In this document: positions 54,139 through 63,830 of the stretch, in pieces
Position numbering within the stretch: the first letter of the stretch is position 1
Layout of the letters: each line of letters begins with the position of its first letter
DNA from: Flavobacterium piscis
GTDB lineage: Bacteria > Bacteroidota > Bacteroidia > Flavobacteriales > Flavobacteriaceae
Assembly (NCBI RefSeq): GCF_001686925.1
Contig: NZ_LVEN01000005.1
Coordinates: 62,001-126,000, forward strand
Length of the DNA stretch: 64,000 bases
Direction of reading: 5' to 3'
Made by a program: the position numbers and the translations under genes
The notes under the pieces: generated by a model
What the model saw: only the letters and a program-made list of their open reading frames with translations
Told to the model about the DNA's origin: nothing
Database searches by the model: none

Positions 54139-54561
54139 ATGGAAAAATTTGAATCTAAAATTGACCTGTGGTTTATACTATTTTTGGCTTTGATTTTTGG
54201 AGGAATCCTTGTAAGATCGGCCTATGATCAAAATTGGATTAGTTTTTCCATTATACTTTTGGTAGTGATTTTTATTGCCTATATGTTTTCTACTACTTTT
54301 TATATAGTTGAGAACAAAAAACTTTGGATAAAATGTGGAATTTTTTTTAATCTTTCGATCGAAATTAAAGGCATTAAGAGAATTTCAGAAAGTTACAATA
54401 TCATAAGTTCTCCGGCGCTTTCCTTTGACAGACTAGAAATTTTATACAATAAATTTGATACAGTTTTGATTTCGCCAAAAGATAAAATAAGATTTATTGA
54501 AGCTATTCAAAAAATTAATCCCGAAACCGAAATTAAAATTAAAGAAAAAATTTACAAATGA
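54139..54561 (+). CDS. bacterial PH-domain membrane protein
   Basis: 140 residues. Two membrane helices (about 12-28 and 35-52) are followed by a bacterial PH-like domain (FYIVENKKLWIKCGIFFNLSIEIKGIKRISESYNIISSPALS), in which FDRLEILYNK and ISPKDK are the typical bPH ending. It is probably co-transcribed with the preceding exported protein gene. The function is unknown. Confidence 0.78.
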   Translation: MEKFESKIDLWFILFLALIFGGILVRSAYDQNWISFSIILLVVIFIAYMFSTTFYIVENKKLWIKCGIFFNLSIEIKGIKRISESYNIISSPALSFDRLEILYNKFDTVLISPKDKIRFIEAIQKINPETEIKIKEKIYK

Positions 54562-54633
54562 GTTAAAATAATTTAACCTTTTGTGTCTTTGTACCTCTTG
54601 ACCTTTGTACCTTTGCACCTAAAAAAAAGTAAA

Positions 54634-55236
54634 ATGTTTCATTTATTAGACATTATTGGTACAATGGCTTTTGCAATGTCCGGAGCACTAACGGCAATGC
54701 ACAAAAAACTAGATCCGTTTGGTGTTTTTATCATTGCTTTTGTAACGGCAGTGGGTGGCGGAACGCTTCGTGATGTTTTAATAGGCAGAACTCCGGTGGG
54801 CTGGATGCAGGATTTAAAATATGTTTATGTCATTATTTTAGGTTTTGGATTGGCAATTCTCTTCAGAAAAAAGTTTGACAAATTAAGAACTTCCTTGTTT
54901 TTGTTTGATACAATTGGTTTAGGTGTTTTTACTTTAATAGGCCTTGAAAGAGGTATAATGACGGGTTTACATCCTGTAATTTGTATTGCTTTAGGCACCA
55001 TGACAGCTTGTTTTGGCGGTGTAACCCGTGATATTTTGTGTACCGAAATCCCAACAATCTTTAGAAGGGAAATTTATGCGACCATTTGTATTTTTGGCGG
55101 AATTGTATTTTTTGCCCTAAAAAAGCTGAATCTTGAAGATGATGTTTTGTACTTAGTAACTTCTCTTGTCATTATTACTGCTCGATTATTGGCCGTGAAA
55201 TTCAAATGGTATTTACCGGCATTTGATCACAAATAA
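54634..55236 (+). CDS. trimeric intracellular cation channel (TRIC/YadS) family protein
   Basis: 200 residues from the ATG at 54634; an upstream ATG at 54583 lies in intergenic repeat words and seems spurious. About seven helices in two homologous halves with LDIIGTMAFAMSGALTAMHKKLD and GGGTLRDVL (first half), and DTIGLGVFTLIGL plus TACFGGVTRDIL (second half). The family (UPF0126) forms K+-type channels. It appears monocistronic. Confidence 0.9.
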   Translation: MFHLLDIIGTMAFAMSGALTAMHKKLDPFGVFIIAFVTAVGGGTLRDVLIGRTPVGWMQDLKYVYVIILGFGLAILFRKKFDKLRTSLFLFDTIGLGVFTLIGLERGIMTGLHPVICIALGTMTACFGGVTRDILCTEIPTIFRREIYATICIFGGIVFFALKKLNLEDDVLYLVTSLVIITARLLAVKFKWYLPAFDHK

Positions 55237-55376
55237 GATTTGTTTGCGAACAATTTTACTAATTTTCACGAATTATGGTGACTTCAAAAAATATGCACAT
55301 ATTTGTTTTGTATTTTATACAGAGAAAAATTAATGTAAATTCGTGCGATTCGTAGCAAAAGAAGCAACAACAATAA

Positions 55377-56327
55377 ATGACAAAATTCACTGTAAAAAAA
55401 TACGATCAGAACGATTATAAAACCTGGAATGACTTTATAGCTCAGGCTAAAAATGCTACATTTTTATTTCATCGTGATTTTATGGAATATCACAAAGATC
55501 GTTTTGAAGATTTTTCGCTTTTAGTTTATCAGGACGAAAAACTAATAAGTATTTTGCCCGCTAATAAAGTTGGAAATTCTCTTTATTCACATCAAGGACT
55601 TACCTACGGCGGATTGGTGTCTACTGCTAAAGTAAAAGGAGCAAAAGTGGAAGCTGTTTTAGATGCAGTTTTGTATTTTTTGAAAGAGAATTTATTTGAT
55701 ACCTTTTATTACAAACCAATCCCAAACTTTTATTTTCCCGAAGGCAATAACGAAATTGATTTTTTCCTGTTTAAAAGAGGAGCAGTTTTAGATCGAAAAG
55801 AAATGAATCTGGCCGTTAATCTCGAATTGCCTTTACAGATTTCTAAAAGTAAGCTTAAGCACTTTAGAAGAATTGAAGATCTCGATTTGGATATAATGGA
55901 AGAAGAAGATTTTAATCCTTTTTGGGAGAAAATTTTGGAACCAAGATTACTAGAGAAATTCAATGTAAAACCCGTTCATACAAAAGAAGAGATTTTATTT
56001 TTGAAACAGAATTTCCATGAAAATATCAGACAATATTCGGTTTATCAAAACGACGAAATTATTGCCGGAATTACCATTTTTGAAACCGAAAATGTGGTAA
56101 AATCGCAATATGGAGCCACTTCAAAAAAAGGTGAGGAATTTAGGGCGCTTGATTTTTTATTCATTAATTTGATTGAAAAGTACAAACGAAAAGGCAAACG
56201 CTTTTTTGATATGGGAATTGTAAATGAAGAAAACGAAAGCGGCTATCATTCCGGACTTTTAAAACAAAAAGAAGAATTAGGCTGTACTGTTTACAATCAG
56301 GATTTTTATAAAATTGAGATAAAATGA
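55377..56327 (+). CDS. FemAB-like GNAT acyltransferase of the polysaccharide locus
   Basis: 316 residues with two GNAT-like folds in the FemAB arrangement: WNDFIAQAKNATFLFHRDFMEYH near the N-terminus and SVYQNDEIIAGITIFETENVVKSQYGATSKKGEEFRALDFLFINLIEKYKRKGKRFFDMG in the second. Overlapping the aminotransferase gene by four bases (ATGA), it likely acylates a sugar nucleotide or its product, in place of a separate FdtC-type acetyltransferase (inference). Confidence 0.8.
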   Translation: MTKFTVKKYDQNDYKTWNDFIAQAKNATFLFHRDFMEYHKDRFEDFSLLVYQDEKLISILPANKVGNSLYSHQGLTYGGLVSTAKVKGAKVEAVLDAVLYFLKENLFDTFYYKPIPNFYFPEGNNEIDFFLFKRGAVLDRKEMNLAVNLELPLQISKSKLKHFRRIEDLDLDIMEEEDFNPFWEKILEPRLLEKFNVKPVHTKEEILFLKQNFHENIRQYSVYQNDEIIAGITIFETENVVKSQYGATSKKGEEFRALDFLFINLIEKYKRKGKRFFDMGIVNEENESGYHSGLLKQKEELGCTVYNQDFYKIEIK

Positions 56328-57475
56328 TACCATTTCTTGACCTAAAAAAAATAAACGAACCTTATGAAACTGCTTTTCAGGAAAAACTGAAATTGGTTTT
56401 AGATAACGGCTGGTATATTTTAGGTAAAGAAGTAGAAATATTTGAGAAGGCTTTCGCCGAATATTGTCAAACTCAATATTGCATAGGAGTAGGGAATGGT
56501 TTTGATGCTTTGGTCCTGATTTTTAGAGGCTATATTCAGCTGGGGAAATTGCAGAAAGGCGATGAAGTTATCGTTCCTGCCAATACTTATATTGCTAGTA
56601 TTCTGGCCATTTTACAGGCAGATTTAATTCCGGTTTTGGTTGAACCAAAATTGGAAACGTATAATATAGATCCTGATTTAATTCAACAGAAAATCACCTC
56701 AAAAACTAAAGCGATTTTGGCAGTTCATTTATACGGGCAATTGGCCGAAATGGATAAAATTAATCAAATAGCGTTTGATAATGATTTGATCATTGTTGAA
56801 GATGCTGCACAATCGCAGGGAGCTTTTGGAAATTACAATAATTTTAAATCCCAAATTCCAAATAAGGATGTTCGGGAAAATAATCTAAAATCTAAAATCA
56901 ACAATCTAAAATCAGCAATCGCACAAAGTTTTTATCCGGGTAAAAATTTAGGTTGTCTGGGCGATGGCGGTGCCGTAACTACAAACGATGCTGAATTGTC
57001 AAAAGTGCTTTTTTCGCTTCGTAATTATGGTTCTGAAAAAAAATATTACAACGAATATATTGGCATTAATTCCAGATTAGATGAACTTCAGGCAGGGTTT
57101 CTAAATGTAAAGTTGCCTAATTTAAATTCGGATAATGATAAGCGCCGTGCAATTGCAAAACGTTATTTATCAGAAATTAAAAACGATAAAATAATACTGC
57201 CGTTTTGGGATTTATCAGACAATCATGTTTTTCATTTGTTTGTGATCCGGACTTCAAACAGAGAAGATTTACAAGCTTATTTAACTCAAAATGATATTCA
57301 GACCGTTATTCATTATCCAGTTCCTCCGCATCAACAAAAAGCACTTAAGGATTTTAATAATTTGTCTTTTCCAATAACAGAAAAGATTCATAATGAGGTT
57401 TTGAGTTTGCCAATGAGTCCTGTTTTGACAGATGAAGAAGTTAGTTTTATTGTTGCTGTTTTTAATCGATATTAA
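56324..57475 (+). CDS. fdtB: DegT/DnrJ/EryC1/StrS (FdtB/QdtB-like) sugar aminotransferase
   Basis: 383 residues. Conserved FdtB-type parts: PFLDLKKIN, IGVGNGFDALVL, VIVPANTYIASILAI, LYGQLAEMDKI, EDAAQSQGAFG, and the PLP lysine K207 in SFYPGKNLGCLGDGGAV. Between FGNY and SFYPGK lie about 20 additional residues (174-200) encoded by AAATCCCAAATTCC and AATCTAAAATCTAAAATC words, which are intergenic repeats in this window. It would transfer an amino group from glutamate to the 3-keto sugar made by FdtA. Confidence 0.9.
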   Translation: MIPFLDLKKINEPYETAFQEKLKLVLDNGWYILGKEVEIFEKAFAEYCQTQYCIGVGNGFDALVLIFRGYIQLGKLQKGDEVIVPANTYIASILAILQADLIPVLVEPKLETYNIDPDLIQQKITSKTKAILAVHLYGQLAEMDKINQIAFDNDLIIVEDAAQSQGAFGNYNNFKSQIPNKDVRENNLKSKINNLKSAIAQSFYPGKNLGCLGDGGAVTTNDAELSKVLFSLRNYGSEKKYYNEYIGINSRLDELQAGFLNVKLPNLNSDNDKRRAIAKRYLSEIKNDKIILPFWDLSDNHVFHLFVIRTSNREDLQAYLTQNDIQTVIHYPVPPHQQKALKDFNNLSFPITEKIHNEVLSLPMSPVLTDEEVSFIVAVFNRY

Positions 57476-57478
57476 ATT

Positions 57479-58975
57479 GTGTCAGATAGTAAAAACTCAT
57501 ATCAACAGATTCTAAAAACAACTTCTATTTTTGGTGGGGTTCAATTTTTAACGATTTTAATTTCGGTCATACGAACCAAATTAATTGCAGTTTTTATAGG
57601 TCCTGGGGGAATGGGAATTATTGCATTATTAAATTCAACTTTGGGTGTTATTAGTGGTATATCTAGTTTAGGAATAGAGACAAGTGCAGTAAAGAATATA
57701 TCTGAAAAGTATAAAAATAAAGATTTAGGCACAGTTTCAGGAATCATATCGATTGTTAGAAAAATTGTTTTTTTTACAGGTATTTTAGGAATGTTACTCG
57801 TTATCGTTTTTTCAAAGACGTTGAGTATTATTACTTTTGGAGACTCAAGTCAGATTTATTCCTTTACGTTATTATCAGTTACCTTATTATTTAAACAATT
57901 TTCTACGGGGCAATTAGTTGTTTTGCAAGGATTACGAAATATGCGTTTTTTAGCAAAAGCTAATTTATACGGTAATTTATTTGGCTTACTTTTTTCTGTT
58001 CCGTTGTACTATTTTTTAAGAATTGATGCTATAGTTCCAAGTATTATAATTACATCTTTATCTGCATTATTGTTTTTGTATTACTATTCCAGTAAAATTA
58101 AAATTAAATACGAAAAAGTCTCACGAAAAGTACTTTTAAAAGAAAGTAAAACAATTGTAAATTTAGGAATAATGCTTACAATCAGTGGCTTTTTTGCACT
58201 TGTAACAACATATTTAATTCAGATTTATATTGAAAAAAATGGTGGTTTAGAACAAGTCGGTTTTTATAATGCAGGTTTTACATTGCTTAATTCATATGTA
58301 GGAATAATTTTCACGGCTATGAGTACGGATTATTTCCCAAAGCTTGCATCGATTAATTCTGATAATGAAAAAATCAGGTCAAGTGTAATACAACAAGCAT
58401 TTATTTCAATCATAATTATAACGCCAATAATTGTATTATTTTTAACTCTTATTCCAATACTGGTAAAAGTTATTTATACGGCTAAATTTGATCAAATCAT
58501 TCCAATGGTTTGTATTGGCATTTTAGGAATGTTGTTCAGGGCTGTTTCATGGTCTATGGGTTATATTTTAATTGCAAAAGGAGATTCTAAGATTTTTATC
58601 AGAACCGCTTTAGGATTTAATCTTTTATCATTAGGCATGAATTTTTTAGGATACTATTTTTATGGTTTAGAAGGATTAGGAATTAGTTTCTGCTTGTATT
58701 TTTTAATTCATTTTATAGGTTTAAAAATAATCACTAAAAACAGATACAATTTTTACTTTGATAAAGATTTTTATAAAATTTATCTTATTTGTTTTCTAAT
58801 ATGTATCGTTACTTTTTTATTTCGTTATATTGAAATTCCAATTTTGAAATATAGTTTAATGACTATGATGATTATAATTTCTTTGATTTTTAGTTTGTAT
58901 CAGATGAATAATAAGATGAATTTAAAAGAAATGCTTGCATCAGGAAAAGCAGAAAAAAAGAATCAGAATGATTAA
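57479..58975 (+). CDS. wzx: Wzx-type polysaccharide flippase
   Basis: 498 residues with about 14 helices of the polysaccharide-exporter (MOP) superfamily. FGGVQFLTILISVIRTKLIAVFIGPGGMGI at the N-terminus is the Wzx signature of the first helices. It flips lipid-linked sugar units across the inner membrane. It starts with GTG directly after the aminotransferase stop and overlaps the next gene by eight bases, so it is translated in tandem. Confidence 0.9.
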   Translation: MSDSKNSYQQILKTTSIFGGVQFLTILISVIRTKLIAVFIGPGGMGIIALLNSTLGVISGISSLGIETSAVKNISEKYKNKDLGTVSGIISIVRKIVFFTGILGMLLVIVFSKTLSIITFGDSSQIYSFTLLSVTLLFKQFSTGQLVVLQGLRNMRFLAKANLYGNLFGLLFSVPLYYFLRIDAIVPSIIITSLSALLFLYYYSSKIKIKYEKVSRKVLLKESKTIVNLGIMLTISGFFALVTTYLIQIYIEKNGGLEQVGFYNAGFTLLNSYVGIIFTAMSTDYFPKLASINSDNEKIRSSVIQQAFISIIIITPIIVLFLTLIPILVKVIYTAKFDQIIPMVCIGILGMLFRAVSWSMGYILIAKGDSKIFIRTALGFNLLSLGMNFLGYYFYGLEGLGISFCLYFLIHFIGLKIITKNRYNFYFDKDFYKIYLICFLICIVTFLFRYIEIPILKYSLMTMMIIISLIFSLYQMNNKMNLKEMLASGKAEKKNQND

Positions 58976-59714
58976 GAGTGTTTATAGAAAATGTCGATCT
59001 TTTTATCATAAGTTAAAGTTTTACTTTACTGTAAACTGGACAAAAACGCTTTATTTTAATTTTAAGAAATTTCCATTTCAAACTGCAAAAAAGCTTCCGG
59101 TTTTCTTTTATGGAAAAGTAAAATTTAGTTCTATTACAGGTACGATAGCAATTGAAGCACCAATTCGCAAAGGAATGATTGGTTTTGGTCAGCCTTATGA
59201 AATGAATACAGTTCATAGAGGAACAGCTGAGATTAATATAAAAGGGACTTTAATTTTTAAAGGACATGTACAGTTAGGGAAAGATTACTTTGTTTTTATA
59301 AAAAACAATGCATATTGTGAATTAGGGCATATGTCTTCTTTAGGATCAAATGGGAAATTAATTTGTACCGAAAAAATCACTTTAGGTAATTATGCAAGAT
59401 TAGGATCAGAGTGCCAGCTAATAGATACCAATTTTCATGATATGATTGATACAAAAAGCCGTAATTTATTGAAGCTGACTTCACCCATACAAATTGGGAA
59501 TTACAATTTTATAAGCAATAGAGTTTCAATTATGAAAGGAACAAAAACTCCCGATTATTGTACTATTGGTTCTAATAGTTTATGCAATAAAGATTATTCC
59601 TATCTGGGTGAAAATATTCTAATTGGTGGTATTCCAGTAAAACTGCTTAAAAACGATATTTCAAGAGATTGGGAAGGTGAAAATGAAAGTTTAAATGTTT
59701 TTTTGACAATATGA
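58968..59714 (+). CDS. left-handed beta-helix acyltransferase
   Basis: 248 residues from the ATG at 58968, which overlaps the end of wzx. A basic N-terminus with about 25 residues of helix (KSVYRKCRSFYHKLKFYF) is followed by imperfect hexapeptide repeats (IGNYNFISNRVSIMKGTKTPDYCTIGSNSLC) and the terminal IGGIPVKLLKND, as in colanic-acid-type (WcaF-like) transferases. It probably acetylates a sugar of the O-antigen. Confidence 0.8.
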   Translation: MIKSVYRKCRSFYHKLKFYFTVNWTKTLYFNFKKFPFQTAKKLPVFFYGKVKFSSITGTIAIEAPIRKGMIGFGQPYEMNTVHRGTAEINIKGTLIFKGHVQLGKDYFVFIKNNAYCELGHMSSLGSNGKLICTEKITLGNYARLGSECQLIDTNFHDMIDTKSRNLLKLTSPIQIGNYNFISNRVSIMKGTKTPDYCTIGSNSLCNKDYSYLGENILIGGIPVKLLKNDISRDWEGENESLNVFLTI

Positions 59715-59735
59715 TGATTCAAAAATCAATTAATT

Positions 59736-60617
59736 TTAAAGCCTCAGTTTCAGTTCCAAAGGAATATATTTGATAAACAACCCAATATCGTACGTTTTTT
59801 GCGCCTTTACCATTTCCTGATGCACTCTTTTTAGAACCGCTTTATTTTCTGCTTTTGTTTTATTTAGGGCAATCGCTTTTTTAATAATCAGATAAGTCGA
59901 ATGATTTATTTTTCGGGTTCGGGAACTGAATTTTTTATAAAACTGACTTCCTAATGAGTCTTCCAATTCTCTTTTTTGAATTAAAACCGAATCAATAAAT
60001 TCAAAATTATAGTTTCTGGCCGTTCTGATCCAAAGATCCAGATCTTCGTACGCCAGATTTTCATCGTAACCCTTTAGTTCATCCAAAACTTCTCGTTTTA
60101 CCATCGAGGCAACGGAACAAATCATACTGCTCTGACTTAAAATTGATGAATAAATATCTCCAGTAGCAGGTTTTTTTAGTACTTTCTTTTCATGATTTAC
60201 TTCATAATAATAACGAAGATGTTGGTTGTTCTCAGAGATTATTTCGGCATTTCCGTAAACGATGGCTAGTTTTTTCTGATTAGAATTTAAAAAAGTGTCA
60301 ATTTGTTTTTCCACACAATTTGGCAATAAAACATCATCAGCCGCCAGATCAATTACATAATCTCCTTTTGCGATCTTCAATGCTTTATTAAACGTTTTGG
60401 TATTTCCTAAGTTCGTTTCGTTGGAGATAAACTGTATATCAGGATAATTTTCGAGCCAGTTTTTAATGGTTTTTTCAGAAGAATCTGTACTGCAATCGTC
60501 CGCAATGATGAGTTCAATATTTTTATAAGATTGATTTAGAACTGAATTCAAAGATTCAACTACAAATTGCTCATGATTGTAGCACAAACAAATGATGGTA
60601 ACTAATGGTTTTTGCAT
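59736..60617 (-). CDS. GT2-family glycosyltransferase (A)
   Basis: 293 residues from the ATG at 60617 (an upstream ATG at 60650 adds eleven residues). The GT-A core has TIICLCYNHEQFVVESLNSVLNQ, IIADDCSTDSS, NLGNTKTFNKALKIAKGDYVIDLAADD (DxD equivalent) and LAYEDLDLWIR. It is encoded against the preceding genes. It transfers an unknown sugar during O-antigen assembly. Confidence 0.88.
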   Translation of the reverse strand: MQKPLVTIICLCYNHEQFVVESLNSVLNQSYKNIELIIADDCSTDSSEKTIKNWLENYPDIQFISNETNLGNTKTFNKALKIAKGDYVIDLAADDVLLPNCVEKQIDTFLNSNQKKLAIVYGNAEIISENNQHLRYYYEVNHEKKVLKKPATGDIYSSILSQSSMICSVASMVKREVLDELKGYDENLAYEDLDLWIRTARNYNFEFIDSVLIQKRELEDSLGSQFYKKFSSRTRKINHSTYLIIKKAIALNKTKAENKAVLKRVHQEMVKAQKTYDIGLFIKYIPLELKLRL

Positions 60618-60754
60618 AAAAGTTGAATATGAAATCGCTTTTTGAAGCATTCAAAAATAAGAAATATTATGCCTGATTGCGTTAAGATTTCCCGAATAGA
60701 AAAACAAAACTAAAGAGCAGGTTTTAAATTGTATTCTTTTCGTTTACTATTTTT

Positions 60755-60762
60755 TACATTTG
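60755..60762 (+). promoter_or_regulatory. -7 box of a glycosyltransferase promoter
   Basis: TACATTTG fits TAnnTTTG, with TTG at 60729-60731 at a spacing of 23; it ends eight bases before the ATG at 60770. Confidence 0.45.
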
Positions 60763-60769
60763 CTTTAAG

Positions 60770-61618
60770 ATGGAAGATAAATTAGAAAGCTTTTTTACCG
60801 AAACTGATGTTGAAATTTTGATTTCTACAATGAATCAGAATTCATTAGATTTCTTAGTTCCAATGTTTCCGTTTCTTCATTTTTCTAATTTGCAAATTTT
60901 AATCGTTAATCAAACCCAAACCGGAAAAGAGTTACTGTCAATTTATCCTAACGTGCGAATTATAAATTCGTTTGAAAAAGGTTTGACTAAAAGCCGGAAT
61001 CTGGCACTGGAAAATGCTGCTGGAAAAATTCTTCTAATTGCTGATGATGATGTAATATATCAGCAAGGATTTGTTACCAAAATAATCAACGCCTATAATC
61101 ACTTTCCGGATGCAGCAACAATCAATTTTTGTGCTGTAAAGAAAGATGGAAGTTTGATGAAAAAGTATTCTAATCGTTCTAAAAAGAATCTGAATCTCTT
61201 TGATGTTTATAATACAAGTTCGATAGAAATGACATTGAATAAGGCAATTTTAGATAAAGCCAAAATTCGTTTTGATGAAAATTTTGGGTTAGGAGGGATG
61301 TTCGAAATGGGAGAAGAAGCCATTTTTTTATTTGATTTAAAGAATAAAAAACAACAACTGGTTTTTGAACCGGAAGTAATTGTGCAACATACGGAGTTGA
61401 CATCTTCCGCCAAAAAAAGCATCGAAGAAAAATATTATATTCAGGGCGCTTTATGTACCAGAATTTTTAAAAGCAATTATATTTATTGGATATTTGTCAA
61501 GTTGTTTTTTGATTTAAAACAGCGTAAAATAAGATTTGGCGAACTTAAATCAGCACTTAAAAGTTCAAAAAAAGGACATCAAAAATTTGAAAAATTACAG
61601 CATGACATTAAAAAATAA
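60770..61618 (+). CDS. GT2-family glycosyltransferase (B)
   Basis: 282 residues. An N-terminal GT-A fold with LISTMNQNSLDFLVPMFPF, LQILIVNQTQTG, SFEKGLTKSRNLALENAAGKILLIADDDVIY (DDD motif), then GLGGMFEMGEEAIFLFDLK (the metal/acceptor loop) and VFEPEVIVQHT. It overlaps the FdtA gene by 17 bases, so translation is coupled. Sugar not known. Confidence 0.85.
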   Translation: MEDKLESFFTETDVEILISTMNQNSLDFLVPMFPFLHFSNLQILIVNQTQTGKELLSIYPNVRIINSFEKGLTKSRNLALENAAGKILLIADDDVIYQQGFVTKIINAYNHFPDAATINFCAVKKDGSLMKKYSNRSKKNLNLFDVYNTSSIEMTLNKAILDKAKIRFDENFGLGGMFEMGEEAIFLFDLKNKKQQLVFEPEVIVQHTELTSSAKKSIEEKYYIQGALCTRIFKSNYIYWIFVKLFFDLKQRKIRFGELKSALKSSKKGHQKFEKLQHDIKK

Positions 61619-62024
61619 CGGAATACAAATTTTATCGATTCCAAAGATAGAAGATCGAAGAGGTAATCTTTCTGTAATTGAAAATGATATCGTTCCTTTT
61701 GATATTAAGCGGGTTTATTATTTGTATGATGTGCCAAGTGGTTCTGAACGTGGAGGACACGCACACAAAGAACTTAAGGAGTTTCTGGTTGCTTTAAGCG
61801 GTAGTTTTGATGTAGTATTGAAAGATGGAGAAGAACAAGAAATTGTAACCTTAAACAAGCCTTATGAAGGTTTACTAATTAATCCGGGAATTTGGCGGGA
61901 ACTTCAAAATTTTTCTTCGGGATCTGTTTGTTTGGTGGTAGCTTCAGAAGTTTATATTGAAGAAGATTATATCAGAGATTTTGATGAATTTTTAAATTAT
62001 TCTAATGATAAACAGAAAAATTAA
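61602..62024 (+). CDS. fdtA: dTDP-4-keto-6-deoxyhexose 3,4-ketoisomerase (FdtA/QdtA/WxcM-like cupin)
   Basis: 140 residues from the ATG at 61602. RRGNLSVIENDIVPFDIKRVYYLYDVP then GGHAHKELKEFLVALSGSFDV is the cupin core with the catalytic His pair, and the tail NPGIWRELQNFSSGSVCLVVASEVY is conserved in FdtA/QdtA. It isomerises dTDP-4-keto-6-deoxyglucose, the step before the aminotransferase. Which epimer is produced (Fuc3N or Qui3N) cannot be seen. It overlaps the convergent glycosyltransferase by 23 bases at the 3' end. Confidence 0.88.
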   Translation: MTLKNNGIQILSIPKIEDRRGNLSVIENDIVPFDIKRVYYLYDVPSGSERGGHAHKELKEFLVALSGSFDVVLKDGEEQEIVTLNKPYEGLLINPGIWRELQNFSSGSVCLVVASEVYIEEDYIRDFDEFLNYSNDKQKN

Positions 62025-62937
62025 TTCCCCATTTTTTTAAAATAAGATTTGATTTAAAAAGAAAATGCAAACAAAAAGGCGGCAGCTTCATCAAAAACCG
62101 AATCTTTGAACTGATATTTTGTTTGTCTACCTCTTTAAAATAGAATGAACTTTTCTCTTTATAACCGGAAACATAATATTTAAAACCATATTCAATTCGG
62201 TACAAATCCAGAAATTTTTTGAGAGAAGGATTTTCTCTTTCAGCGATTTTAAATTGTTCAAAATCAATTAAGGCCATCGATCCGATATTTTTCTTAGCGA
62301 GACTTTCGGGAATAGCATTATTATAAATAGCTGTCACAATATTAGTTATCGCAACTGGATATTTAATGCCAATTTTAGTCCATAATTCTAAATCCTGACC
62401 ATTTGTTATACCCGGAGTAAATCCTCTAAAAGTTTCGAGAATTTGTTTGGGTATCGCCAAAGACGAAGTCCAGGTCAGTCTAAAAGGCATGTTTGAAGCA
62501 AAATAATCTTTTACAATTCCACGGAAAGATTGTTCTACGTCATAATAATGCGGAGTTTGAAAGTGGTTTTTAGCGGTTTTGATTTTATAGCGCGAGCAAT
62601 AAATGCCACAATCAGGAAAGCTATGATATAAGTTGAACAACTCTTGCAAATGATTCGGAAACCAATAATCATCAGCATCAAGAAAAGCGATCATTTTCCC
62701 TTTTGATTTTTCTATTCCAAGATTTCGCGCAACCGAAACGCCTTGATTTTTTTGATTAAAGATTTGGATTCTGTTGTCATTTAGTTTACGAACTAAAGCT
62801 TCACTTTCATCAATAGATGCATCATTAATTACAATGATTTCATAATCTGTAAAAGTTTGAATGAGAACGCTTTTTATAGTGTTTTCAATATATGTAGCTT
62901 TATTGTATAACGGAATGACAACAGAAAAAAATACCAT
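62002..62937 (-). CDS. GT2-family glycosyltransferase (C)
   Basis: 311 residues. Very clear GT2 motifs: SVVIPLYNKATYIENTIKSVLIQTF, VINDASIDES, QGVSVARNLGIEKSKGKMIAFLDADD (DxD), then NGQDLELWTKI. It overlaps the FdtA gene and starts seven bases after glycosyltransferase D ends. Cytoplasmic or membrane-associated sugar transfer. Confidence 0.9.
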   Translation of the reverse strand: MVFFSVVIPLYNKATYIENTIKSVLIQTFTDYEIIVINDASIDESEALVRKLNDNRIQIFNQKNQGVSVARNLGIEKSKGKMIAFLDADDYWFPNHLQELFNLYHSFPDCGIYCSRYKIKTAKNHFQTPHYYDVEQSFRGIVKDYFASNMPFRLTWTSSLAIPKQILETFRGFTPGITNGQDLELWTKIGIKYPVAITNIVTAIYNNAIPESLAKKNIGSMALIDFEQFKIAERENPSLKKFLDLYRIEYGFKYYVSGYKEKSSFYFKEVDKQNISSKIRFLMKLPPFCLHFLFKSNLILKKWGINFSVYH

Positions 62938-62943
62938 AATCGA

Positions 62944-63828
62944 TTATTTTTTTAGATTACAATAATAGCCTAATTTATAAAAATCCAATAAATATAAATT
63001 CGGATTTTCTGAAGTTAAATTAGTGAGTATTTGTTTCTTTGTTTTTAGATAGGTTCCTTTTACAATTCTGGTAAGATGTAGTTTTTTTAAAATTGTATAA
63101 AAGTTGCTCAATCTGATTTTTTTAGCATCAATTTTATTAAAGTGAATTAAGTCGTGTAAATTGTTGACGGCTCTTTCGGATTTCTTTATAAAATCTATAC
63201 TGGTTTCTGTGTTGTGGTGAATTAAGCAATTTTCAATATGAGTAACCGGAACTGAATTGAAGCGCAGATTTTCTATGAAAATAAAATCTTCATATCCATA
63301 TTCATGAATAAATTCAGGGAAAGGAAATTGCAACAGAATTTCTTTTTGTAAAAGTAAGTTCCATGTAAAAACAAAATCGTACTGGTGTTTCAGTCTGTGA
63401 TCTAAAGATTTAATTTCTCTGTTTATTCCGTATTTCCATCGAAGTAATTTTTCTTTAGGAGGAATAGTTTCAGGATATTTAACGCCACCAAAAATAACAT
63501 TAGGATTCGATTTTGATAGTAATTCAATATAATTTTTAAGATAGCATTTATTCTCAGGTAAAGCATCAGCTTCCATAATCAAAACATAATTATATTTTGA
63601 TTTGGCGAATAATGAGTTGATATTCTTTCCTCTGCCTAAATTTTCTACATTAATAGAGAAGACACAATTTTTTAATGAATTGATCTGAGAATTTTCAGAA
63701 ATAAATTCCTGACTAACATCATCTTGTACAAGAATTTCATATATAATTCCTAATTTATCAGCTTGTTTTTTAAGCTCTGAAACAAGCGGAAAAACATTAT
63801 AATTATAAACAGGAATTACTATAGAAAG
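62944..63828 (-). CDS. GT2-family glycosyltransferase (D), divergent
   Basis: 295 residues counting the ATG at 63831-63829. The GT-A pattern is recognisable: LSIVIPVYNYNVFPLVSELKKQ, ILVQDDVSQEF, NLGRGKNINSLFAKSKYNYVLIMEADALP (the D-x-D position is EAD), and HEYGYEDFIFIENLRF. A C-terminal helical tail of about 70 residues follows. The ATG overlaps the ftsE stop by one base (TAATG), so it is probably transcribed with ftsE. Confidence 0.85.
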   Translation of the reverse strand, partial: LSIVIPVYNYNVFPLVSELKKQADKLGIIYEILVQDDVSQEFISENSQINSLKNCVFSINVENLGRGKNINSLFAKSKYNYVLIMEADALPENKCYLKNYIELLSKSNPNVIFGGVKYPETIPPKEKLLRWKYGINREIKSLDHRLKHQYDFVFTWNLLLQKEILLQFPFPEFIHEYGYEDFIFIENLRFNSVPVTHIENCLIHHNTETSIDFIKKSERAVNNLHDLIHFNKIDAKKIRLSNFYTILKKLHLTRIVKGTYLKTKKQILTNLTSENPNLYLLDFYKLGYYCNLKK

Positions 63829-63830
63829 CA

